A stretch of 28,688 nucleotides of DNA from Ectocarpus siliculosus. Lineage: Eukaryota; Sar; Phaeophyceae; Ectocarpales; Ectocarpaceae. Within the stretch, counting starts at the first letter, position 1; every line of letters begins with the position of its first letter. A program made the translations under genes and the position numbers. Under the pieces are notes generated by a model. The model was not told where the DNA came from. It ran no database searches and was given only the letters and a program-made list of their open reading frames with translations. Below are positions 18,047 to 27,783 of this stretch, in pieces. The DNA lies in the NCBI GenBank assembly GCA_000310025.1, contig FN648799.1:12705-41392 (forward strand), written 5' to 3'.

Positions 18047-18251
18047 TTAGCGCTCTGGCACATCGTTCGAGGTCAAGGTCGAGGAAACGAAGATTCGGGA
18101 CTCGTGACAAGATCTGGAAGCGAGGAATACTTTCTGGATCTACGAGATCTACGACGGAAATCAAGAACACGAGAAATTGGATCGGACTGGCGGAGCTCCA
18201 GGATCCAACAAGCAAGTACAAGCCCTCAAGCGCAGCAGCTGGTGTAACATC

Positions 18252-21170
18252 ATGGCAGAGTCCACCGGCAAGCTCACGTCGATCGTCAGAGGCATCCCGA
18301 AGTTCGACGGGAATCCAAACAAGTATGAAGATTGGAAGGTCGACATCAAGACCGTTCTGGAATTATCTCGGCGGGACATGTTCGAGATATTGAATGGCGA
18401 CTCCTCAAGACCGAATGAGATCTATGCGCGGCGAGCCCGTGCATCAGGCACCATGGAAGCCCCGGTGCCCAGCGAGGAAGTCGCTGACGGGGACAGCAGC
18501 AAGGCTGTAGGAACTCAAGAAGAATCATCAGCCAGCAGTGCGGCGACTGCTGTTGTGATACCAGGAAGGACTGCGGATCGTGACAGTCCCGGGACAGGAT
18601 CGCCGGATCTTCAAGCGCGAGATTTGGAACAACCTGGGCCACCTCAGAATCAACGTGAGATTGATGAATGGGAGCAGATCAACGCTCTACTATATAATGT
18701 CTTATTCCTGACTACCAGTGGAGACGCAAAGTGTTTTATGCGCACGTACGAGTCGAAGAAAGGAAGGAAGGCAGACGGCCAAGCAGCCTGGCTTGCGCTG
18801 GAGAACAAGCATCAGAACAAGTCAACTCACAGGAGGCAACAACTCATGACAAGACTTGCCAACTTCCGAATGGAAGAAGGATCCGATCCGGACACCTTCT
18901 TCAGGAACATTGACCAGCTCGCCGAGCAGCTCGAGCTGGTAGGAGAGCATGTTTCGCGGCACAGAAAAATGGACACCATCATGAGGGGGATGCCCAGAGA
19001 GTACGAGTCCATCAAGTTCCACGTCATGAGCAATCCAGATTTTACTCTGGAGCAGCTAAAATTCACTATTCAGAACATGCACATGAACGGATATGCAACA
19101 TCCGGGCGCAGAGGAAGGGGATCAGCCATGGCAGCTGGTCCAGCTAGACGTGACACGTCTAAGGTCAGACGCTACTCGTGTGGTGAGCTTGGACACTACC
19201 AGAAAGACTGCACGAAGACGGGAGGATCGGCCGACAACCTCGGTGGCGACACATCCACACCCCGTCAGAACGGCGACACGACCGGAAAGAAGAAATGGTG
19301 TTCTTTCCACAAAACACACACCCACGACACCTCAGAATGCAAAGCATCAGCGGCTAGGAAGGCCGCACCGAAGTCTTCTAGGAAACAGCACAGGCAGGGC
19401 AAGAGCAACTTCGCCAACGCAGCTGCTGAAGAAGATGAGTCATCAAGCGACAGCGTCTCAACGAAAGACATCGCTAGGGTGTTCAAGCACATCAGCTTGT
19501 CTCTTCAAGCTTCTGAGGAGAAGGATTCTACGACATCGGATCAAGACAGCGATGACATCCCAAAAGCCATGGGATTCTCGTTCACAGTCACGGAAGAGGA
19601 AGAAAGCCTCTCCACATCGGACCACAACACTACCCGCTTGCCGATGATGGTGGACAGCGGAGCATCTGCTCACTACATCGACGACAAACTGGTTCCAGGG
19701 ATCAAGGCGATGATGACAGATTATCGTAGACTGGTCCCATCCCGTGTCATAACCACGGCAGGCCTGCACAAGCTGCGTGGAACAGCTACAGGCTACATAC
19801 GGTGTGGCATCACCGACAGCCACGGCAAGACGCATGTGGCGCGTCTACCCATCACGATAGTTCCGGGGATCGGACGGAACTTGTTCTCATCCGGAGCTGC
19901 CCAGACGAAGGGAATAGAAACCATCATACCGGATGTTCCTAGACTGAAACGGAAAAACGTTCACTTTCCTCTGAGGCGAGATGGGTCGATCTTCAAGGTG
20001 GATTTGAAGATTCTCCCCAAGATTTCATCAGCTCAGGCACAGTCGGCATTCCCTGCTACCAACGAGGACACGGACAACTGGCACCGTCGTCTCGGACACC
20101 TGAACGAGAACAGCATGAAGACGCTGCGCTCCAAGCCTGACTCGGGTGTTTTGTTCCAAGGAGATCTTTCCCCTTGCAAGGTTTGCAAGCTTGGGAAAAG
20201 TGCTCAGCTCAAGCATCCAAAGGAGTCTACGGTCACGACAATCTCTCCGTTCGAGTTGGTCTACACGGATTTGGCCGGACCGTTCAAGCCTCAAGCAAAG
20301 GACGGGTCCAACTATTTCAGCAAGTTCACGGATCACCACACCAGATGGAAAGCGGTTTACCCGATATCTTCCAAGGATCAAGCTATCGACACCCTGGCTT
20401 ATTTCATTCAGGACTACGTCATCCCCCTGGGGCTAAGGGTGCAGCGTCTACGCTGCGACAAAGGCGGAGAGTACGTGGCTGAGTACTACAGGAGCTACTG
20501 CAGGGAAACCGGAATAAAGATGGAGTTTGCATCGACAAATACTCCTCAGCAGAATGGTGTATCGGAACGTGACGGAAGGACGATAATGAACATGACAAGG
20601 TGCATCCTCATCGACACTGGACTTCCGAAGTTCCTGTGGGGAGATATATGCGAAACGTCGGTCTTCCTTATTAATCGCTCTCCTCATCGTGCACTTGGCG
20701 GAAGCTCGCCATACTCCAAGCTATTTGGGAAAGAACCAAATCTTTCGGGTTTGAGGGGTATTGGAGCAAGGGCCTTCGTGCACAACGAGAGACACGGCAA
20801 CAAGCTAGAACAGAGGGCTTGGGAAGGCATCATGCTGGGGTACAGCAAGGACAGCAAGTCCTATCGAGTCTACAATCCACACAACCGCCGGATTACGGAA
20901 AGCCGGAATGTCACGTTCATTGAGACGCCGCCAACGGCAATACCGGAAGCTGGACAAGACAAGCTCCTGTCCAATCAAGACGAAGACGAAGATGCAGATA
21001 ACAACGGCGCTGATGAAGCGTATCGTTGGGACATTCTTGCACATTTACCCCTCCTCGGCACAACCAGGGAGGAACCCAACAACGAGGAGGACCAAGAGTT
21101 GGAGAAAAACAACTATTTGGGAGGGTTCACCACGTCCACTCACGACAACCGGTTCAGGGGTCACGTTTGA
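18252..21170 (+). CDS. gag-pol: Copia-B Gag-protease-integrase polyprotein
   Basis: 972 codons from the first ATG after the primer-binding site. The frame is also open upstream, but only from a non-ATG codon. Residues ~1-290 are copia Gag, with the N-terminal IPKFDGN...YEDW pattern and an acidic S/A-rich insert. A CCHC-like knuckle follows in which the first Cys is Arg (R307, C310, H315, C320; codon CGC). An intact CX2HX4HX4C knuckle is at C350, H353, H358 and C363. The protease DSGA motif starts at D468. The HHCC zinc finger of integrase includes H611 and C642/C645. The integrase catalytic triad is D673, D736 and E772, with the copia DD35E spacing. The frame ends at TGA just after integrase, while RT lies one base forward in the overlapping ORF. 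Most copia elements have one continuous frame here, so this is either an indel or frameshift control at an unusual place. Confidence 0.93.
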   Translation: MAESTGKLTSIVRGIPKFDGNPNKYEDWKVDIKTVLELSRRDMFEILNGDSSRPNEIYARRARASGTMEAPVPSEEVADGDSSKAVGTQEESSASSAATAVVIPGRTADRDSPGTGSPDLQARDLEQPGPPQNQREIDEWEQINALLYNVLFLTTSGDAKCFMRTYESKKGRKADGQAAWLALENKHQNKSTHRRQQLMTRLANFRMEEGSDPDTFFRNIDQLAEQLELVGEHVSRHRKMDTIMRGMPREYESIKFHVMSNPDFTLEQLKFTIQNMHMNGYATSGRRGRGSAMAAGPARRDTSKVRRYSCGELGHYQKDCTKTGGSADNLGGDTSTPRQNGDTTGKKKWCSFHKTHTHDTSECKASAARKAAPKSSRKQHRQGKSNFANAAAEEDESSSDSVSTKDIARVFKHISLSLQASEEKDSTTSDQDSDDIPKAMGFSFTVTEEEESLSTSDHNTTRLPMMVDSGASAHYIDDKLVPGIKAMMTDYRRLVPSRVITTAGLHKLRGTATGYIRCGITDSHGKTHVARLPITIVPGIGRNLFSSGAAQTKGIETIIPDVPRLKRKNVHFPLRRDGSIFKVDLKILPKISSAQAQSAFPATNEDTDNWHRRLGHLNENSMKTLRSKPDSGVLFQGDLSPCKVCKLGKSAQLKHPKESTVTTISPFELVYTDLAGPFKPQAKDGSNYFSKFTDHHTRWKAVYPISSKDQAIDTLAYFIQDYVIPLGLRVQRLRCDKGGEYVAEYYRSYCRETGIKMEFASTNTPQQNGVSERDGRTIMNMTRCILIDTGLPKFLWGDICETSVFLINRSPHRALGGSSPYSKLFGKEPNLSGLRGIGARAFVHNERHGNKLEQRAWEGIMLGYSKDSKSYRVYNPHNRRITESRNVTFIETPPTAIPEAGQDKLLSNQDEDEDADNNGADEAYRWDILAHLPLLGTTREEPNNEEDQELEKNNYLGGFTTSTHDNRFRGHV

Positions 21171-23115
21171 TCCGCCATCAACACCGGATTCTGTGGGAAC
21201 ACCGAGTAGCCGAACGTCATTTGACCACGGAGAGGACTCGACGCAGGGACAGGACCCCTCAAGTTCTTCATTGCTTCCTGATACATCGCCAGACAGGGCA
21301 ACATCACTACGGTCGCAGGGACCTGTCACATCTTTGAGCAGGACATTACGGTCCAAGGGACCAGCCCAAGACCCCCCGAGTGTGGACACTGCGGGGCTAG
21401 ACGGAAAAACGAGACTCGAATTGAAACGACTGGCTACGTCGGCCACGTTCGAGAAAGAAGACTATGCGCACGAGCCGGAACGTAGTTCACTCGTGGAGTA
21501 TGCATACGTCACGGAAACAATCACCCAATCCAACCCGGATCCTGCCAGCATTACGCTGCCCAACACGTTCAAGGAAGCCAAGGCATCAACACACAGCGCA
21601 CAATGGTCCAAGGCAATGGACAAGGAAATGGCGAGCCTTCACGAGAACAACGTCTACGACCTCATCCCAAGATCGGCGGTTCCGGTCGGAAACAAGGTCA
21701 TCGGATCGCGGTGGGTGTTCAAGGTCAAGAGCGACTACACTTTCAAGGCAAGAATTGTCTGTCAAGGATATGCTCAGCGACCTGGAATCGATTGCGGGGC
21801 AACCTTTGCACCGGTTTGCCGCATCGAGAGTCAACGGATACTAATGGCCATCGCCTGCCATTTTGACTGGGATATTTTGATGCTGGACGTCAAGACGGCG
21901 TTCCTTCAAAGCCCTATCGACTCACCGACATACGTGCGACAAGCTCCTGGATACGAGAAGCTTGACGCTCAAGGAAAACCCTTCATCATGAAGTTAAAGC
22001 AAGCTGTTTATGGACTGCGGACAGCAAGCCGCGTTTGGCATCTCACATTGGACAAGGCTCTTATGGCGATGGGATTCAGGGCTACAAAGACGGACCCGTG
22101 CATGTACATCACAGAAATTGGGGGAGGATACTGTCTATTGACAATTTACGTTGATGACATTCTCCTGACATCGCCGGACAAGAAGCTACTCGTCAAGAAG
22201 AAGAAGCAGCTTATGGACCGCTTTACCATGAGCGACCTCGGAGAGGTGTCCCTCATCCTGGGGATGAAGATCACACGCGATCGAGTAAAGAAGACCCTCC
22301 GGATCAGCCAAACGGACTACACCACTTCACTATTGGAACGATTTGGGATGCAAGACTGCAACCCAGTTAGCACGCCAAGCGTCGGAGGAGAGCTATTGCT
22401 GGATCAGCCAGCGGAGACTCTACTCGACGAGGACGGCATCAAGACGTACCAAAGCTTAGTCGGAAGCCTTTTGTATTTGAGCCGGACAAGCCGCTGGGAC
22501 ATATCATACGCTGTGCTTGAATTGACACGGGCTACCAGCAAACCCAGCAAGGCGCACATGTCCAGGGCTAAGCATGTACTCCGGTACCTCAAACAACGGC
22601 CAGAGTTGGACATCGTGTTCAAGAGCAGGGATTTCAAGATCCAAGCTTGGGCAGACGCAAGCTTTGCTCAAGACCTTGAGAAAAGGAGGTCAACAAGTGG
22701 ATACCTTTTTCTTCTGTGCGGCGCGCCCATTTCATGGGCTTCATCACTTCAATCGCTGACTGCACTCAGCACAACGGAGGCGGAGATGGTTTCAATCTCC
22801 TATGCAGCACGAGAATGCTGCCACATTCAAGACATGTTGTCGGAACTCGGATTCCTCAATCAGTTCAGCAACATTCGGATCGGAAATGATTCGACGGGCG
22901 CTCTATCGCTAGTGAGTAACAACTCCTACAGCGCCAGGACGAAGCACCTTCAGCTGCGGAAGTGGTTCACAACGGAGCTCATCGAAAGCGGACGCTTGAG
23001 CGTATATCACGTCCCGTCGGGAGATCTACCTGCCGACCTCTTCACGAAGAGCACCACGAAGGCCATCCACCGAAAGCTCGTCGACCAGATTCTGGCTTAT
23101 TCAACCAAGGATTGA
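20908..23115 (+). CDS. pol: Copia-B reverse transcriptase-RNase H
   Basis: 735 codons in the open frame, overlapping the previous ORF by 263 bp. The ATG at 20908 is probably not a real start, because the first ~90 codons shadow the integrase tail in another frame and sense begins near 21150. The RVT_2-type RT spans about residues 230-475, with GSRWVFKVK, catalytic D327 in motif A (MLDVKTAF) and YVDD at D416/D417. RNase H follows with D583 (WADASF), E624 (STTEAE) and D661 (GNDSTG), and the C-terminal KHLQLRKWF block is typical of copia. All catalytic residues are intact. Expression would need a +1 shift (or an equivalent event) from the upstream frame. RT copies element RNA to DNA in the particle; RNase H removes the RNA strand. 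Confidence 0.93.
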   Translation: MSRSLRRRQRQYRKLDKTSSCPIKTKTKMQITTALMKRIVGTFLHIYPSSAQPGRNPTTRRTKSWRKTTIWEGSPRPLTTTGSGVTFDPPSTPDSVGTPSSRTSFDHGEDSTQGQDPSSSSLLPDTSPDRATSLRSQGPVTSLSRTLRSKGPAQDPPSVDTAGLDGKTRLELKRLATSATFEKEDYAHEPERSSLVEYAYVTETITQSNPDPASITLPNTFKEAKASTHSAQWSKAMDKEMASLHENNVYDLIPRSAVPVGNKVIGSRWVFKVKSDYTFKARIVCQGYAQRPGIDCGATFAPVCRIESQRILMAIACHFDWDILMLDVKTAFLQSPIDSPTYVRQAPGYEKLDAQGKPFIMKLKQAVYGLRTASRVWHLTLDKALMAMGFRATKTDPCMYITEIGGGYCLLTIYVDDILLTSPDKKLLVKKKKQLMDRFTMSDLGEVSLILGMKITRDRVKKTLRISQTDYTTSLLERFGMQDCNPVSTPSVGGELLLDQPAETLLDEDGIKTYQSLVGSLLYLSRTSRWDISYAVLELTRATSKPSKAHMSRAKHVLRYLKQRPELDIVFKSRDFKIQAWADASFAQDLEKRRSTSGYLFLLCGAPISWASSLQSLTALSTTEAEMVSISYAARECCHIQDMLSELGFLNQFSNIRIGNDSTGALSLVSNNSYSARTKHLQLRKWFTTELIESGRLSVYHVPSGDLPADLFTKSTTKAIHRKLVDQILAYSTKD

Positions 23116-23273
23116 GGATCTTTGGAGCGGCCAGGAATTCCATCCAGAACTAGGGAACAACCATCTACACTTGCAACTACTTGGGGCGAGTGGGATCTTT
23201 CGAGGCATCATCCATGGATAGATATCGGACGTACATGCTTCACCCAGGTTGCACGCCATGGTGACTGGACAGA

Positions 23274-23960
23274 ATGCGAGATCAGACTGGAGGATGTGCC
23301 CCCACACCTTCACTCCACATCCAGCCATCATCTCCTCAACATTCAATCGACCTTATCAAGTACTACGACATGTCGAGGTTTTCCCTGAAGAGGACGTTTG
23401 AGGGTACGCTTAAGTTCTTCAAGACGGAAGCGCTATGCGAAGTTGAATCGCAGATTAGCGATAGGATCGAGGCTTCCCGCGACGACATCAAGGAGTTGGA
23501 GCAACAACGAGAACCTATCCTGGACGAGATACAGGCCAGAACCAAGAGTGATGACAAGAGCGATGACAAGATCGACAACAACATGTATGTTCCAAGATTT
23601 TTGGAAGACCCTTTCCTTCGACCGCAAGGAGGACCGCCACCTCCACCACCAGTAAGGAGGGGCGACTGCACGTCCAGCAGCAGCAACATCACTGAAGATG
23701 ATTCCGTGTCATTCAGTGGAGATGACCGCAGCGCAAACAACAGTCACAAGACAAAGGGCAAAGGCAAGGCCAGGGCGGATGTAGCTTCCACTAGTTCGGT
23801 GTTTTTTCACTTGAATTGGGGATGGCTAGGACATCTAATGGCAAATGTATTGTTTTCATCGGCCTCTTCTGCTGAGCGGGTATGGATCGTATTACGCGAC
23901 GTCGGAATTTTTTTCGTGCAAGTACCATGTCTTTCACGATTTTATGTGCAAGCTCGATAA
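23274..23960 (+). CDS. Extra ORF downstream of Copia-B pol, unknown function
   Basis: 228 codons from an ATG at 23274, with a second in-frame ATG at 23370 that may be the better start. I recognise no family. From the second ATG: a basic head (MSRFSLKRTF), a charged probable coiled coil (EVESQISDRIEASRDDIKEL), a KSDDKSDDK repeat, a proline run (PPPPPP), a Ser/Asp-rich stretch, a basic KGKGKARA patch and a more hydrophobic C-terminus. Canonical copia elements have nothing between RNase H and the polypurine tract. The next frame forward opens where this one ends, so a longer protein through a frame change or an intron is possible. It could be a captured host sequence, an accessory or envelope-like ORF, or chance. 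Confidence 0.4.
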   Translation: MRDQTGGCAPTPSLHIQPSSPQHSIDLIKYYDMSRFSLKRTFEGTLKFFKTEALCEVESQISDRIEASRDDIKELEQQREPILDEIQARTKSDDKSDDKIDNNMYVPRFLEDPFLRPQGGPPPPPPVRRGDCTSSSSNITEDDSVSFSGDDRSANNSHKTKGKGKARADVASTSSVFFHLNWGWLGHLMANVLFSSASSAERVWIVLRDVGIFFVQVPCLSRFYVQAR

Positions 23961-24192
23961 TATTGCTGATGCCAACCTGATCAGATCAGTGTTGGAGGAT
24001 GAAGTTTGGACAACGCTGACTCAGTTATGGATATCAGAATCTCTCAAAACGGGGGTCCTAGTTTTCAGCGTTAAACGTGCACAGGAAATCAAGGCAACTC
24101 TGCGTAGCCGAGCTGAGATTTTTTCCGTTACCCATCATCCCGAAGAAAGGCTGGACGATTATGGTCGGGACATCGATCTTTATTTCTTGTAA
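23845..24192 (+). CDS. Second extra ORF downstream of Copia-B pol, unknown function
   Basis: 115 codons from an ATG at 23845, overlapping the previous ORF by 116 bp in the +1 frame. Its composition is protein-like (EDEVWTTLTQLWISESL, then KRAQEIKATLRSRAEIF) with no repeats. Unrecognised. Intron-like signals lie around the overlap (GTGTTTTTTC near 23799, CTAAT near 23835, a pyrimidine stretch and CTGAG near 23877), but I found no clean splice that joins the two frames. Confidence 0.3.
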   Translation: MYCFHRPLLLSGYGSYYATSEFFSCKYHVFHDFMCKLDNIADANLIRSVLEDEVWTTLTQLWISESLKTGVLVFSVKRAQEIKATLRSRAEIFSVTHHPEERLDDYGRDIDLYFL

Positions 24193-24248
24193 TCAACCAT
24201 GGAGATTGTTCCATCCACGATAACCGGTAGCGTAGACGAATGGATTGG

Positions 24249-24352
24249 TGTGACTATATCGAAACTCGTATTTAGTGAATACCATTCGAGCGGGCATATC
24301 TGTGACTACATCGTAACTCGTATTCCGTTAATGCGATTCGAGGGGGCATCTG
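24249..24352. repeat. 52-bp tandem duplication carrying a polypurine-tract-like motif
   Basis: Two head-to-tail units start TGTGACTA at 24249 and 24301. Each ends with ATTCGAG(C/G)GGGCAT, at 24284-24297 and 24336-24349. The second, GAGGGGGCAT, matches the sequence at the true 3' polypurine tract. Confidence 0.9.
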
Positions 24353-24620
24353 TGTGTGTTCATGAATACCATAGTTTGGAGCTATGCAATAGGAGTCTGT
24401 TGGCATTTTGATTACGAACCCAGAGCGAGCGGTGGAGCATACCATTGTTCTGTCACGGATAAGCATCCCTGAAGAATTTATTCACTCCAAAGGTCATGCA
24501 TGTATTTTTCTGCTCGTTGAAGTTTCACAGTATCAGCGTACTACAAGTAGATAGTTCGCAGTATCTCAGCATCCTAGATGTTCAGTACAAGCTGTTCATA
24601 GATTATGGACATTGCTTCAT

Positions 24621-24630
24621 TGAGGGGGCA
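24621..24630 (+). promoter_or_regulatory. Copia-B polypurine tract
   Basis: TGAGGGGGCA directly precedes the right LTR. This is the expected position of the plus-strand DNA primer. Confidence 0.85.
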
Positions 24631-25757
24631 TGTTGGAATATTTGGCACTACCGTAGCTTCAACATTAGGTAGTCAGTTTGACTAGTTCAAATATTGTCAA
24701 TGTCGCTATGTCATGTAGGTAAAATTCCGTATGGTCTGTCATACTCGGAATATGGAGACATGGTTGATGTTCTGTGTTTCATATCCAGAAATAATCTGCA
24801 TAGCCTAGATTTCCAGAAATATGTCAAAGTGCAAGTAGCTCAGACTTGCGTGCTCGGAAATATATATGCATCGGGTAGTTGTCGCAAGTGCCTCTGACTT
24901 GTGTGTATGAAAGAATATGTACCGCCGCAAGTAACTCAGACTTGCGTGCTTGAATGAATGAATATTTGTCTGCGCTCAGCAGTCGAATTTGGAAAGTACA
25001 TTATTAGTTCAATTGTTGAAGCTGTATTCTGTGGTTTGTCGTACGTCAGTGCAAGTAATCACTTGTGCGTGCAAGTACAATACTTGATGTGCATACGTGG
25101 CACAAGTTCGAGAGCATGGTGTTGAAGTCATCTTTCCAGAAACGTATCGTAGCTTACCAGTACCGTATTCTGAACACGTGTGATTGGTCGACGTTGTCGG
25201 ATAGGTGTGATTCCATGATTTCGAGAATGAGCGCGTACTCGCCCCATCCTCTCACTCTGCTTCTCTGGGGGTTCTCCAACCCTCTGCTTCTTTGGGGTTT
25301 CTCAACCTCTCTACTTCTCCGGGGTTCACTACCCCTCTGTTTCTCTACATTCTTTCTGGTCTCCACTGATCAAGTAATTACATTTCCACCACACCATCTT
25401 CTTCTCCTTCGGACCTTCCTGCGTACTCAGAGCCAAGCCTCTCGTACTAAAGGGTCCAGCGGCACAACAAGTGAGTTGGCACGCCGCGCTGCAGCCGTAC
25501 AGGACACGTACAGGCTTACCCGCAGCACTTGAGTTTTTGCCTTTGACCTGTGACTATAAGATTGCACAATCGGGTGCTCTGCTTATGTACATCAGTGGTC
25601 ATTGCTGCATACGCACGTTCTACTTGCGCGACACACTGCGGAGAGAGCACGCACCAACTCAAGAGTAAATTAGGACTACCCTTTTTGACGACAAACAACA
25701 ACACCTCTTCGAGAGCCGATACGGGTCGTCAACACCCACAAGCCTACATCCCCAAGA
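24631..25757 (+). repeat. Copia-B 3' LTR
   Basis: 1127 bp, apparently identical to 16905-18031, with every small open frame offset by exactly 7726 bp. Followed by the TSD GTTTC. Confidence 0.96.
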
Positions 25758-25762
25758 GTTTC
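25758..25762. repeat. Copia-B target-site duplication (right)
   Basis: GTTTC, identical to 16900-16904. Confidence 0.9.
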
Positions 25763-26097
25763 CACAACCAACCATGGCTACTGGGTGTTTCATGCACCTA
25801 CAGTAGTATCTAGTTGACACTCTATTGATAAAGGCCTGCCGCTGTTGCCCGGTCCTCACATCATGGAAGGATTCTCAAAACAGGAAATGAAGAAAGAGGC
25901 ACGATTTAAGAATTCTCCAGACGTAAAGATCCAGAACAAAGGAGGAGGAAGAACACACTCTCACTTCCTTTTGTCAAACCTGTGCAAGACAGGAAAACAG
26001 AGGAAAGGAGAGTCTCCTTTTTGAGACGCTCATCATCCGTCCGCGCCCTCCGCTCTCCTCGAGCGGCGACCGCGACCGTCCGTCCCTCTGGGATTAG

Positions 26098-26862
26098 TTC
26101 CTTTCCCCTGTTTGTGGTTCTCTTCTGTGTTTTTTGCCTTTCGGGTGGTGTTCAGCCCCGTTCATATACGCTTCTCTTTCAGAGGCAGTCGCTCGATACC
26201 TGCGAGCAAGAGACATTCCCGTGCTTACATGGATAGACGATTTCTATTTGACCAATTTTCGATCCACCCGCACGCTCAGCTATGACGAGCAGCTCAAAGC
26301 AGCTCAGACGACCGCGTATGTCGCACTAGAAGTTCTCTATAGCGCGGGATACTTCATTTCGCTGAAGAAGTGTGAGCTCATCCCTACGACGAGCTTGGTT
26401 TTCCTGGGGATTATCTGTGACTCCGATAACAGGCGTTTCGAGGTCCCAGAGGACAAACTCGCCAAGCTCGAGGCGATTCTAGTCGACGCTATTGCGTCGG
26501 AGTCCATCACCTTTCAGATGTTAGAGAAGCTCGCAGGCAAGTGCACTAGTCTATCGGTAGCGGTTCCGGTGGCGGCTCTTTACACGCACCATATGTACAA
26601 GAGCATCGCAGTTTTCCAGCGACGCGGCGGTCGCAAGCCTAGCATGACGATACCAGTCCCAAAGAAGGGGAGATTTGTTGTAGGAGCAGACGGAAACAAA
26701 TCAAGGTTTATTGAAAGTAGTCGAATTTGTAACGTCGTTGTTAGGGTATGCATAAATTGCTACGGAAATACGGGGTCCCCTCCCAAGCGGGAGCAGGGGA
26801 GTAGCCACCACCTCGGCACTCTATCGAAGCTAGGTGTTCACACAAAGTCTTACGAGGACTAG
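26098..26862 (+). pseudogene. Reverse-transcriptase fragment, DIRS-like (tyrosine-recombinase retroelement)
   Basis: A frame open from 26098 to 26862 without a convincing ATG start. It contains an RT palm pattern: LPFGWCSAPFIYASLSEAV from 26134 (motif B region), WIDDF with the two catalytic Asp (motif C), FLGIICDS, then KLAGKCTSLSVAVPVAALY, a block I associate with the DIRS/Ngaro group. The fingers and motif A that should come before LPFG are missing, and after about residue 180 the sequence no longer looks like the RNase H region. No tyrosine recombinase or inverted terminal repeats were seen nearby. It is a truncated relic; the family assignment is moderately supported, the RT call more strongly. 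Confidence 0.65.
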
Positions 26863-27783
26863 TCTAGAGAGAGCAACGCAGAGACAAGGAGCGAGGTGGA
26901 CACTGTGAGGGCTTCGAGTGGTTTGCCAGCTGGAGGAGCGGCAAACAAGTTTGGTCTTTCAATCAGCGAGCCGTGGGGACCCGAGAGGGCCGCCCAACAG
27001 CAGCAGCAGTTGTACGAGGGAGAGCGCTGCTCCATCGCGGTGCTAGAGGAACGCCGGGAGTACCGACGCGTGTGCACACCACTGAACGGTACGAGTGGGT
27101 CGATATGTGTGGGTCGATAGGATCCGATGCACGTTGGGTGTAATACTGGTAGCGATCCAGTCGCGATTGTTCCACCTCTGCCGTTGGGTTGCTGGGGTGA
27201 TCGCAGGCGGCGGGAATTTTAATTTGAGCATGGGTGCATACATGGAGGCACACGCCAATTCGCCAGCTGACGTACAAAACGCGACCGGTGTCCTCGCAGG
27301 CACGTAGCCATTACGGCGCAGAGATGGTCGCGGATACACGGCACAGTGCATGCAAGCTGAGATGGATGTCAATTACGAGGGCAACACACCGAAATATCAC
27401 GAGGCAACACATGGAAACAATTGTTTTTTTGGTTGTTTACTTGTTCAAAGTACGCTACTGTATCACCAGGGTCCTTGGTTCGGTGCGGCATGCTGGATGA
27501 TGGGCTGCTGTGTACTGATACCATGCCGAGACATATCAGCTGAGATATACGGATCATCTGGCATACGACATAATTGCATGCATGAAATGATCACAGCCCA
27601 GCAGCGCACGTATACAAACCAATTGCTGTTTGGTAAAACCAATTGATGGTCGTTGTGGATGTGCATACAATATGCATATGCATTATGCTGGAAGTCATGA
27701 ATCCGACTCACAGAGGCTCTGAGTAGCAGTACAATGCGTAACATGGAATCATCTGGTTCACATTTGGTCTCAGATACGCGCCG
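26863..27783. other. Unassigned stretch, no gene recognised
   Basis: Short overlapping frames only. Small features include a CAGCAGCAGCAG run near 26998-27009, a GTGGGTCGATA duplication near 27094 and 27110, and AT-rich TATGCATATGCAT near 27669. Confidence 0.5.

Larger units (their letters stand above)
16905..25757 (+). mobile_element. Copia-B: complete Ty1/copia LTR retrotransposon, 8853 bp
   Basis: All landmarks are present: 1127-bp LTRs 7726 bp apart, a 5-bp TSD, a primer-binding site abutting the left LTR, gag-protease-integrase, RT-RNase H, and a polypurine tract abutting the right LTR. Integrase precedes RT, which is diagnostic for Ty1/copia. I saw no difference between the LTRs, so insertion should be recent. 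Unusual points are the anticodon-arm PBS, TG...GA LTR ends, a frame change between integrase and RT, and ~1.5 kb of extra DNA before the 3' LTR. Confidence 0.96.
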
